A stretch of 64,000 nt of DNA from JASHPR01 sp963749145. GTDB taxonomy: Bacteria; Actinomycetota; Actinomycetes; Streptosporangiales; Streptosporangiaceae. Each line of letters begins with the position of its first letter. The stretch's first letter is position 1. The translations under genes and the position numbers were made by a program. Location: positions 1 through 64,000 of the forward strand of contig CAVVLN010000001.1 of NCBI GenBank assembly GCA_963749145.1. Direction: 5' to 3'. Under the pieces are notes generated by a model that saw only the letters and a program-made list of their open reading frames with translations, did no database searches and was not told the DNA's origin. Shown in pieces: positions 55,849-64,000 of this stretch.

Positions 55849-56202
55849 TCAGCCCATGGGCGCCGGGGCCGGGGTCGGCCAGGGGCTGGCGGGTGTCATC
55901 GACGGGGCGGGAGCCGTCCACTGGCTGGCGGGCGACTGCCACGTCGGGGTCGGCGCCCGAGCGGCGGGCGTCGGCGGCGGGGTGGCGGGCGCCGGCGCCG
56001 GAGCCGGCGCCACCGCGGGGGCCGGCGTCGTGGCCGGGACCTTGGGCGTTAGCAGATGCCGGGCCGCCGGCCCGGAGTGGGCGGTCTTGGCCGGCGTGGC
56101 CTGGGCGGCGGTGGCGTAGGAGGTCACGGCGTAGCCGGCCCCCGCGACCGCGCCGGCCAGCACGACGACTCCGGCCGCCGATCGGATGATGCGCAAAGAC
56201 AT
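55849..56202 (-). CDS. Small secreted or membrane-anchored Pro/Ala-rich protein
   Basis: 117 aa. An N-terminal signal or anchor segment (IIRSAAGVVVLAGAVAGAGY) is followed by a ~75-residue tail dominated by Ala, Pro and Thr, with no recognisable domain. Probably exported and extended in the cell wall. No function can be assigned. It is divergent from the PaaX gene. Confidence 0.55.
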   Translation of the reverse strand: MSLRIIRSAAGVVVLAGAVAGAGYAVTSYATAAQATPAKTAHSGPAARHLLTPKVPATTPAPAVAPAPAPAPATPPPTPAARAPTPTWQSPASQWTAPAPSMTPASPWPTPAPAPMG

Positions 56203-56343
56203 GGTCCTGTCCCTCGTAGTTGGCTGATCTTCGGGGTCGGCGGCCGCCGGTCTTCTACCGCTTGAAACGGGCGGAAGGCGCCATCGGGTTCGACGCGCGG
56301 GCCTACCCGCGGTCGCCCGCCGTTCGCGGGCTATGTTGCAGTC

Positions 56344-57225
56344 GTGACGACCTTCACCGGCGCGCCAGGAAGCGGCGCGCAGCCGCGGGCCCTGATCGTG
56401 ACGATCTACGGCCTTTACGCCCGGGAAGCCGGCGGCTGGCTCAGCGTGGCGTCGCTGATCCGGCTGATGGCCGGGCTCGGCTGCGACGAGCCCGCGGTCC
56501 GGTCGTCGATCTCCCGGCTCAAGCAGCGCGGGGTGCTCGAGTCACGCCGCGAGGACGGGGCCGCCGGTTACGCGCTGTCCGGCCGTGGCCGGGCCATCCT
56601 GGCCGAGGGGGACGAGCGGATCTTCGAGCGGCCCCGGGCCACGCTGGCCGACGGCTGGCTGCTGGCCGTGTTCAGCGTGCCGGAGCCGGAGCGCAGCCGC
56701 CGGCACGCGCTGCGCTCCCGGCTGGCCTGGCTCGGCTTCGGCACGGTGTCGGCCGGCGTCTGGATCGCGCCCGGCCACCTGGTCAGCCAGACCGCCGGCG
56801 TGCTCGAGCGGCACGGCCTGGCCGGCTACGTGGACCTGTTCCGCGCCGACTACCTGGCCTTCGGCGACGTGACCGAGCAGGTGGCGCGCTGGTGGGACCT
56901 GCGCCGGCTGCACGACCTCTACCAGGCGTTCCTGGACGACGCCGGCCCCGTGCTGGCCCGCTGGGACCGGGCCGGGCCGGCCAGGCCGGTCATGCCGCCC
57001 GGCGAGGCGTTCGCCGACTACGTCCGCGCGCTGACCGCGTGGCGGCGGCTGCCGTTCCTCGATCCCGGGCTGCCGGCCGAGTTGCTGCCCGGTGACTGGA
57101 ACGGGCTGCGCGCGGCGGAGGCGTTCGCCGCGCTGCGCTCCCGGCTGGCCGGGCCCGCCCGCGCGCACGCCCGGGCGGTGATCGGGACGGCCGGCGGGGG
57201 CGCCGGTCAGGGGACGACCGCGTAA
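56344..57225 (+). CDS. PaaX-family transcriptional regulator
   Basis: 293-aa regulator of the PaaX group, which repress aromatic-acid CoA pathways and respond to an aryl-CoA. The N-terminal winged helix reads ALIVTIYGLYAREAGGWLS and VRSSISRLKQRGVLESRRED; the central and C-terminal PaaX domains include WLAVFSVPE-like LLAVFSVPEPERSRR and LPFLDPGLPAELLPGDW. Start GTG 56344. It overlaps the convergent RidA gene by 19 bases. Probably controls the surrounding aromatic genes. Confidence 0.88.
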   Translation: MTTFTGAPGSGAQPRALIVTIYGLYAREAGGWLSVASLIRLMAGLGCDEPAVRSSISRLKQRGVLESRREDGAAGYALSGRGRAILAEGDERIFERPRATLADGWLLAVFSVPEPERSRRHALRSRLAWLGFGTVSAGVWIAPGHLVSQTAGVLERHGLAGYVDLFRADYLAFGDVTEQVARWWDLRRLHDLYQAFLDDAGPVLARWDRAGPARPVMPPGEAFADYVRALTAWRRLPFLDPGLPAELLPGDWNGLRAAEAFAALRSRLAGPARAHARAVIGTAGGGAGQGTTA

Positions 57226-57605
57226 CCCTGGATCTCGACCAGCGCGGCCCGGTCCCACAGCCGGGACACCCCGACCGCGGCCATCGCCGGGTAGTCCGGG
57301 CCCGCCAGCCGCCGCCAGACCGCGCCGATCTCGCGCCCGTGCGCGCGGTAGTCCGCCAGGTCCACCGCGTAGATCGTCAGGCTGGCCAGGTGCCCGGGTT
57401 CGCCGCCGGCCGCGCGCAGGGCGGTCAGCAGGTTGGCCAGGGCCCGCTCGAACTGCGCGGTGACCGTGTCGCCCGCGATCGCGCCGTCCGGGCCGTAGGC
57501 GGTCTGGCCGGCCAGGAAGACCAGCCGCCCGCCACCGGCGACCACCGCGTGCGAGAAGCCCGACGGGCGGCCCAGCGAGGGCGGGTTGACCCGGTCAAGC
57601 GCCAT
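57207..57605 (-). CDS. RidA-family (YjgF) protein
   Basis: 132-aa trimeric Rid protein, typically an enamine/imine deaminase. Motifs: LVFLAGQTAYGPDGAI, QFERALANLLTALRAAGG and VGVSRLWDRAALVEIQGYAV; the usual catalytic Arg region is represented by SRLWD, so whether it deaminates is open. It is downstream of, and slightly overlaps, the bifunctional hydroxylase, where Rid proteins may handle amino-unsaturated intermediates. Confidence 0.85.
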   Translation of the reverse strand: MALDRVNPPSLGRPSGFSHAVVAGGGRLVFLAGQTAYGPDGAIAGDTVTAQFERALANLLTALRAAGGEPGHLASLTIYAVDLADYRAHGREIGAVWRRLAGPDYPAMAAVGVSRLWDRAALVEIQGYAVVP

Positions 57606-60001
57606 CTGCTCTGCCCCCCGCCTGCTCTGCTCCCCTCCTGCCCGGCACCGTCCACCGCGCGTGCCGGATGCCGGGGTCGCCCTCCCGGATCAGCTGCAGC
57701 CTCGGCCGCGGCCCGTCGCTGCGCCCGGCCTGCGCCGGCGCGGCCGGCCCGCCACGGGTCGGGCCACGCGGCGGCCGGGCCATCGTAGCCCTGCTCGGCC
57801 GCGGCGTGCAGGGTCCAGTTCGGGTCGTAGAGATGAGCCCGGCCCAGCGCGCACAGGTCGGCCCGGCCGGCCAGGATGATCGAGTTCACGTCGTCGTAGG
57901 AGGAGATCACCCCGACCGCGATCGTGGCGATGCCGGTCCGGTTGCGGATCGCGTCGGCGAACGGCGTCTGGTAGGAGCGGCCGAAGGCCGGCGCCTCGTC
58001 CGGCGTGACCTGGCCGGTCGACACGTCGATGGCGTCCGCGCCCGCCGCCTGGAAGGCGCGGGCGATCTCGACCGCGTCCTCGCTGGTGATGCCGCCCGGG
58101 CACCAGTCAGTGGCCGAGATCCGCACGGTCATCGGCTTGCCCGCCGGCCAGGCCGCGCGCATCGCCTCGAACACCTCGAGCGGGTAGCGCAGCCGCGCCG
58201 CCAGCGAGCCGCCGTACCGGTCGGTGCGCCGGTTGGTGACCGGCGAGATGAACGACGACAGCAGGTAGCCGTGCGCGCAGTGCAGTTCGATCAGGTCGAA
58301 ATCGCACCGCTGCGCGGCCCGGGTGGCCGCCACGAACTGCTCCCGGATCTCGGCCATCTCGGCCACGGTGAGCTCCCTGGGCACCTGGCTGACCCCGGGC
58401 TGGTACGGGACCGGGGAGGGCCCGCACACCTCCCAGTTGCCCTCGGGCAGCGGCTCGTCGATGCCCTCCCACATCAGCCGGGTGGATCCCTTGCGCCCGG
58501 AGTGCCCGAGCTGCAGCCCGATCTTCGCGGCCGACCGATCGTGCACGAACCCGGTGATCCGCCGCCAGGCCGCCTCGTGCGCCGGCGCGTACAGGCCCGC
58601 GCAGCCGGGGGTGATCCGCCCCTCCGGGCTGACGCAGACCATCTCGGTCATAACCAGGCCGGCGCCGCCGAGCGCCTTGCCGCCCAGGTGCACCAGGTGG
58701 AAGTCGGACGGGGTGCCGTCGGCCGAGCAGTACATGTCCATGGCGGACACCACCACCCGGTTCTTCAGCTCCAGGCCGCGCAGCCGGAACGGCTGGAACA
58801 TCGGCGGCACGACGTCGCCGGGGGCCATGCCCCGGCGCTTCTCGTGCCCGGCGAACCAGGTGTCGATCCGCGCGGCGAACTCCGGGTCGCGCACCCGCAG
58901 GTTGCCGTGGGTGACCCGGCGGCTGCGGGTCATGATGTTGAACGCGAACTGCTCCGGCTCCTGGTTCAGGTACTGGCCGAGGTTCTCGAACCACTCCAGG
59001 CTGGCCTGGGCCGCGCGCTGGGTGGAGGCCACCACCGGCCGGCGCTCGGCCTCGTACGCGGCCAGGGCCTCGTCCAGCCCGGGCTGCTCGTGCAGGCAGG
59101 CGGCCAGCGCCAGCGCGTCCTCCATGGCCAGCTTGGTCCCCGAGCCGATGGAGAAGTGCGCGGTATGCGCCGCGTCGCCGAGCAGGATCACGTTGCCATG
59201 CCGCCAGCTTTCGCAGCGCAGCGTAGCGAAGCTGATCCACTTGGAGTTGTTGGCGTGCACCGCGTGGCCGCCGAGCACGCCCGCGAACAGCTCGCGGATC
59301 CGCTCGATCGACGCCTCGTCCGATCGGCCGGGCGGCAGGTCCGGCGGGGCAATCCGGTCGAACCCGGCCGCGCGCCAGACCGAGTCGTGCATCTCGACGA
59401 TGAACGTGCTGCCGGTCGCGTCGTAGGGGTAACCGTGCACCTGCATCACGCCGAACGGCGTCGGCTCGATGTAGAACTTGAACGCGTCGAACACCAGGTC
59501 GGTGCCGAGCCACATATACCGGCAGCGCCGCACGTCGAGATCGGGCCGCAGCGCCCCGGCCGCGGCCGCCCGGATCGCCGAGTTGGCGCCGTCCGCGGCC
59601 ACCACCAGGTCGTGGCTGGCCGCGAGCGCGCCGGAGTCCGGGGCCTCGCGCTGGAAATGCAGCGTCACGCCGAGCTCGGCGCAGCGCCGCTGCAGGATCT
59701 GCAGCAGCCGCCGCCGGCTCAGCGCGGCGAAGCCGTGCCCGCCGCTGGTGATCGTCTGGCCCTTGACGTGCACGTCGATGTCATCCCAGCGCGCGAACTC
59801 GCGCTCCATCGCGCGGTAGACGGCCAGGTCGGCGTGCTCGATGCCGCCCAGGGTCTCGTCGGAGAACACCACCCCGAAGCCGAACGTGTCGTCGGCCGCG
59901 TTGCGCTCCCAGACGGTGATCTCCCAGTCCGGGGCGAGTTGCTTGGCCAGCGCGGCGAAGTACAGCCCGCCTGGCCCGCCCCCCACGACCGCGATGCGCA
60001 C
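57595..60001 (-). CDS. Bifunctional 2-aminobenzoyl-CoA monooxygenase/reductase (salicylyl-CoA 5-hydroxylase/oxidoreductase), C-terminal frameshift
   Basis: About 800 aa in two modules. Residues 1-~380 are a class A FAD monooxygenase (AVVGGGPGGLYFAALAKQL, LLGDAAHTAHFSIGSGTKLA). Residues ~400-750 are an old-yellow-enzyme-like reductase (FRLRGLELKNRVVVSAMDMY, FDLIELHCAHGYLLSSFISP, TNRRTDRYGGSL). In the known pathway it hydroxylates then reduces 2-aminobenzoyl-CoA, dearomatising the ring without cleaving it. A frame change near 57745 restores PRPRLQLIREGDPGIRHARW and a stop at 57595; otherwise the frame runs on over RidA. Confidence 0.87.
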
Positions 60002-60109
60002 GCCGCCTCCTCACCCGCCTCTGCCGCAGCCCGCCGCCCTGGCCGCAGCCCGCCGCCCCGGCCGCAACCCGCCGCTGCCGCAAGCCGCCGCTGCCGCAAC
60101 TGCCGCTGC

Positions 60110-60215
60110 CGCAGCCGCCGCTGCCGCAAGGCGCCGCTGCCGCAAGGCGCCGCTGCCGCAAGGCGCCGCTGCCGCAAGGCGCCGCTGCCGCAAGGCGCCG
60201 CTGCCGCAAACTGCC
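60110..60215. repeat. 16-bp minisatellite GCCGCTGCCGCAAGGC, about six copies
   Basis: Perfect 16-base period from about 60115 to 60205, with degenerate CCGCTGCCGCAA-type copies back to 60010. It fills most of the 381-base divergent spacer between the bifunctional hydroxylase and ftsK; the rest (60240-60382) holds no gene that I can see. Confidence 0.85.
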
Positions 60216-60382
60216 CTGCCGCAACCCGTCGCCCTGCCCGCAACCTATGCTGCTTTCGAGACGACCGTCAAGGTAACAGCATAACCGAGGGGCGCGCCGG
60301 GCCATCCGGCCCGGCGCATCAAGGGCCGACACGCCCGCCGGGCTGCTTCGCGGGCCGCGAACTGGTCGGTACCGTAGAGATC

Positions 60383-63093
60383 ATGGCGACTCGTGCGCCG
60401 GGTAGCGCATCGCGCCCGAAAAACGGCACGCGCGCGAAGGACGGCGCAGCGCGCCAGAAGAGCGGGGGCGGCGGACGACCGCGTACCAGCGGCGCCCGGC
60501 CGCGCGGCAGCGCCGCGTCCGGCCGCAGGCCCCCGTCCCGCCGCGGGTCCGGGTACCGCCGCTCGCGCGGGCGGCGCTACCGGCCGCCGTCGTCCAACCC
60601 GATCGCGATCCTGGCGGGCTGGATGGCCCGCGTGGTCAGCGGGGTGTGGATGGGGCTGGCGCACACCGTCGGCGGCGCGGCCCGTGCCCTCGGGCGCAAC
60701 GCCCGGGACCTGGACCCGGCGCACCGCCGGGACGGCGTCGGCCTGGCCTGCCTCGGCTTGGCCATCATCGCGGCCTCGGTCACCTGGTGGCACATGGCCA
60801 ACGTGGTCGGCCGGGGACTGTCGGCGGTGCTGCGGGGCGGGTTCGGCTCGGCCGCCTGGGTGCTGCCGATCCTGCTGGCGCTGCTCGGCTGGCGGTACCT
60901 GCGGCACCCGGACCGGAACGCGGATAACGCGCGCATGGCGATCGGCTGGACGGCGCTGATCGTCGGCGGGCTCGGCCTGGTGCACATCGCGCACGGGACG
61001 CCCCGGCCGTCCGACGGGGTCGGGGCGATCCGGGCCGCGGGCGGCATGATCGGGTACGCGGCGTCGGCGCCGCTGGTCGCGGCCGTGACGCCCTGGGTCG
61101 CCGTGCCGCTGCTGGCCCTGCTGGCCGGCTACGGCCTGCTCGTGGTCACCGGCACGCCGCTGCACCGGGTGCCACGCCGGCTCGCCGAAGTGCACGGCTT
61201 CCTGTGGGGCCGGCCCCCGCCGAGGACGGGACCGCCGGGGACGAGGCGGACGGGACGGGCCGCGCCCGCCGTCAGCTGACCCGGGGCGCGCGCAAGCGGC
61301 AGGAGGCCATCGAGGCGGGCGCCCGCGACCAGCCCTACGAGACCCCGCTGGTCGGCGGCATCCTGGCCAAGGGGGCCGGAGCGAGCCACGGCGGACAGGC
61401 CGACGGGGCCGGCGCCGCCCGGCCCGCGGCAGGCGATGACTCCTCCGCGAGCGATGTGCTGGGCTTCGGCGCCTCGGGCGCGGCCAGCACCGCCGAGGTG
61501 CCCTGGCCTGATCCCTGGCCGGAGGCGGAGGCGGCGCCGAAGGCCAAGCTGGCCCGGCCGGCCGCGGCCAGCACCGGGCCGGCCCAGTCCGAGCAGCTCA
61601 TGCTGACCGGGGCCACCGACGCCAGCTACACGCTGCCGCCGGCCGCGCTGCTGCGGCCGGGGAGCGCGCCGAAGGCCCGGACCCGCGCGAACGACCTGAT
61701 GGTCGAGGCCCTGTCGGCGGTGCTCGAGCAGTTCCAGGTGGATGCCCAGGTGACCGGGTTCACCCGGGGGCCCACCGTGACCAGGTACGAGATCGAGCTG
61801 GCCCCGGCGGTCAAGGTGGAGCGGGTCACCGCGCTGTCCAAGAACATCGCCTACGCGGTGAAGAGCGCGGACGTGCGGATCCTGTCGCCGATCCCCGGCA
61901 AGTCCGCGATCGGCGTGGAGATCCCCAACTCCGACCGGGAGATCGTCAGCCTCGGCGACGTACTGCGGTCCCCGGCGGCGGCGGCCGACCATCACCCGAT
62001 GGTCGTCGGCCTGGGCAAGGACGTCGAGGGCCGGCATGTAGTGGCCAACATCGCGAAGATGCCCCATATGTTGATAGCCGGGGCCACCGGGGCGGGCAAG
62101 TCGACGTGTATTAACGGGCTGATCACCTCGATCCTGCTGCGGGCCACGCCCGACGAGGTGCGGCTGATCCTGATCGACCCCAAGCGGGTCGAGCTCGCCG
62201 CCTACCAGGGCATCCCGCACCTGATCACGCCGATCATCACCCACCCCAAGCGGGCCGCCGACGCGCTGCAGTGGGTGGTGGGGGAGATGGACCGCCGCTA
62301 CGACGACCTCGCGGCGTCCGGGTTCCGGCACATGGACGACTTCAACAAGGCGGTGCGCTCAGGCAAACTCACCGCCCCGGCGGGCAGTGAGCGGGTCTAC
62401 GAGCCGTATCCGTACCTGCTGGTGATCGTGGACGAGCTGGCTGACCTGATGATGGTGTCCCCGCGCGACGTGGAGGACTCCGTGGTGCGGATCACTCAGC
62501 TCGCCCGGGCGGCGGGCATCCACCTGGTGCTGGCCACGCAGCGGCCCAGCGTGGACGTGGTGACCGGGCTGATCAAGGCCAACGTCCCCTCGCGCCTGGC
62601 CTTCGCCACCTCGAGCCTGACCGACAGCCGGGTCATCCTGGACCAGCCGGGGGCCGAGAAGCTGGTCGGCCAGGGCGACTCGCTCTTTCTGCCGATGGGC
62701 GCGAGCAAGCCGCTGCGGCTGCAGAACGCGTTCGTGACCGAGAAGGAGATCCGCGAGATCGTCGTGCACTGCACCAAGCAGGCGGACCCGGTCTACCGGG
62801 ACGACGTGGCGGCGGCGGAAGGCCGCCAGCGGGAGATCGACGCGGACATCGGAGACGACCTCGAGTACCTGATGCAGGCGGCCGAGCTGGTGGTGAGCAC
62901 CCAGTTCGGGTCCACCTCGATGCTGCAGCGCAAGCTGCGGGTGGGTTTCGCCAAGGCGGGCCGGCTGATGGACCTGCTGGAAAGCCGGGGCGTGGTCGGG
63001 CCCAGCGAGGGCTCGAAGGCCAGGGACGTGCTAGTCAAGCCGGACGACCTGGCGGCGCTCCTGGGGTCGCTGCGCGGCAGTGCCGAGAGCTGA
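60383..63093 (+). CDS. ftsK: DNA translocase FtsK/SpoIIIE (frameshifted)
   Basis: About 903 aa. A basic ~75-residue leader precedes four transmembrane helices (for example GLACLGLAIIAASVTWWHMA, PLVAAVTPWVAVPLLALLAG). An acidic linker follows, then the ATPase motor: Walker A LIAGATGAGKSTCINGLI, Walker B LLVIVDELADLMMVSPRD, THPKRAADAL. The C-terminal gamma winged helix (SMLQRKLRVGFAKAGRLMDL) reads KOPS-like sites. It pumps chromosomes through closing septa. The frame changes near 61210 in the G-run after HGFLW. ATG 60383. Confidence 0.93.
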
Positions 63094-63329
63094 ACCGTTT
63101 CCCGCCCGATGACGTTTTCCTGAAGGACTTCAGAGGCTTCTGGGGTCGTCGCTGGCCCGGGCCGGCGGGATACTGATAGTGCCGTGATGCAGGCCGGCCT
63201 CTCGTCGGCCGGTAGGCGGATGTCTACACTTGGTGACCGGTCCCTCACGGAGGGACGCGAACGCAATCCGGTAGCTGTCTCCGCACCCCCCGGGCGGCGC
63301 GCAGTGCGACAGAAGGAGTGGAGGCGCGC

Positions 63330-64000
63330 GTGAGCATCGGTGACACCCTGGCCGAGGCACGACGCCAGGCTGGTCTCACCGTTACGCAGGTTAGCCAGCA
63401 GACCTGCATCCGGGAGACGATCATCCGGGGGATAGAGCGTGGTGATTACTCCGCGTGCGGCGGGGATTTCTACGCCCGGGGGCACATCCGCAGCATCGCC
63501 CGGGCCGTCGGGGCCGACCCGGAGCCGCTGATCCGGGAGTACGACCAGACGCTGGGCGCGCCGCGGGCGATCTCGGCCGCCGACGTGTTCGAGCCGGCCA
63601 CGCCGATCAAGATCAAGGAGCGGCGCCGGCCCAACTGGAGCGCGGCCATGGTGCTGGCGCTAGCCCTGCTGGTCGGCTTTGTCGTGTATCACGTGGTGTC
63701 ATCGTCATCGCCCGCCTCGCCCACCGCGTCGGCGTCCGGAGCCCGGCACGGGGCCAGGCCCGGGGCCAAGCCGAGGGCGCACCCCAAGCCGGCCGCCTCG
63801 GTCTCGCCTTCGCTGGCCAACGAGGTGGTGATCCACCTGTCGGCCACCGAGAACTGCTGGGTCGAGCTCACCACCACCAGCGGCTCGCAGATCTACCAGG
63901 GCGTCATCTACGCGGGCAGCTCGATGCACTGGACCGAGAAACAGCCCGTGAACCTGATGCTGGGCAACCCGGCGGGGGTCTCGCTGACGGTGAACGGCAA
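63330..64000 (+). CDS. RodZ-like HTH/DUF4115 membrane protein, partial
   Basis: The first ~223 residues are present; the gene runs off the right edge. An N-terminal HTH_25 domain (SIGDTLAEARRQAGLTVTQV, FYARGHIRSIARAVGADPEP) is followed by one transmembrane helix (MVLALALLVGFVVYHVV), a Ser/Pro/Ala linker and the start of a DUF4115 beta domain (TENCWVELTTTSGSQIYQGV). RodZ-like proteins link MreB-type cytoskeleton or cell-shape control to the membrane. The GTG start at 63330 has GGAG nearby. Its place after ftsK matches actinomycete chromosomes, where rimO, pgsA and cinA usually follow. Confidence 0.85.
   Translation, partial: MSIGDTLAEARRQAGLTVTQVSQQTCIRETIIRGIERGDYSACGGDFYARGHIRSIARAVGADPEPLIREYDQTLGAPRAISAADVFEPATPIKIKERRRPNWSAAMVLALALLVGFVVYHVVSSSSPASPTASASGARHGARPGAKPRAHPKPAASVSPSLANEVVIHLSATENCWVELTTTSGSQIYQGVIYAGSSMHWTEKQPVNLMLGNPAGVSLTVNG

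Noticed and set aside
60110..60215. Possible CRISPR array (regular 16-bp repeats)
   Set aside because: Units are contiguous with no unique spacers, are too short, and no cas genes are present; it is a minisatellite.
57668..61279. A 1203-codon open frame on the plus strand antisense to the bifunctional hydroxylase
   Set aside because: Its first 900 codons are Arg/Pro/Gly-rich shadow sequence opposite a well-conserved enzyme; only the last ~300 codons (from 60383) are real, as the start of ftsK.

Overview
The window is about 72-73% GC, codes densely on both strands, uses many GTG/TTG starts, and places stops and starts in ATGA/GTGA overlaps. The gene content points to a high-GC filamentous-type actinomycete (Streptomyces/Streptosporangiales-like): a dynamin-type GTPase pair, a YidC paralogue beside a small DUF6412-like protein, an ettA-ssb neighbourhood, and a dapA-rnj ... 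ftsK-RodZ-like core block. This assignment is inferred from gene content only.

Layout. 1-2.6 kb: FGGY sugar kinase (cut by the left edge) and a PLP decarboxylase. 2.7-6.4 kb: remnant of a MarR regulator with a perfect palindrome, EamA exporter, small membrane protein, YidC-like insertase, glyA. 6.4-10.2 kb: cell-surface sugar genes (SqdB-like synthase, GtrA, glycosyltransferase 2, epimerase). 10.5-14.4 kb: corrinoid/siroheme genes (cobH, a BluB-CobT fusion, a CysG-type methyltransferase). 14.4-18.2 kb: two dynamin-like GTPases. 18.2-28.2 kb: peptidase E, HtrA-like protease, ssb, ettA, truncated haemoglobin, MscS, an XRE/TPR regulator, prolyl oligopeptidase. 28.4-36.8 kb, accessory: HNH nuclease, ECF sigma factor, a complete IS630-type element, a DUF222/HNH (13E12-type) gene, MFS exporter plus ArsR regulator, and a broken acyl-CoA dehydrogenase. 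36.9-40.2 kb: cobalamin ABC importer (btuF-btuC-btuD) behind a clear B12 riboswitch. 40.2-48.4 kb: the most unusual region, described below. 48.5-53 kb: truncated ferritin-like gene, SGNH hydrolase, a long gene-free spacer with a periodic DnaA-box-like array, dapA, rnj. 53-60 kb: HisRS-like protein and a CoA-dependent 2-aminobenzoate (anthranilate)/salicylate catabolic cluster with a PaaX regulator. 60.4-64 kb: ftsK and a RodZ-like gene cut by the right edge.

The candidate undescribed system is at 40.2-48.4 kb. Five tightly overlapping minus-strand genes encode a P-loop NTPase with a helical-repeat-like C-terminus, a band-7/SPFH-like coiled-coil protein joined to a degenerate vWA domain, a TerY-like vWA protein with an intact MIDAS, a PP2C phosphatase and a membrane-anchored Ser/Thr kinase. 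A divergent gene encodes a 126-aa protein with an N-terminal helical, Gly/Ala-rich segment. Its C-terminal motif (VEGDWVSDGGVKNVFNIGD) closely matches a motif before the P-loop of the NTPase (VEGDVVARGVKNVINLPG). That is the architecture expected of amyloid-type homotypic signalling between an NLR-like receptor and a small effector, here attached to a TerY-P (vWA/phosphatase/kinase) triad.

Two general traits matter for any user. At least a dozen genes are broken by single-base indels, mostly in G/C runs, which looks more like residual sequencing error than true decay. Many intergenic spaces hold short tandem repeats of 12-45 bp, some of which have duplicated start or stop codons.
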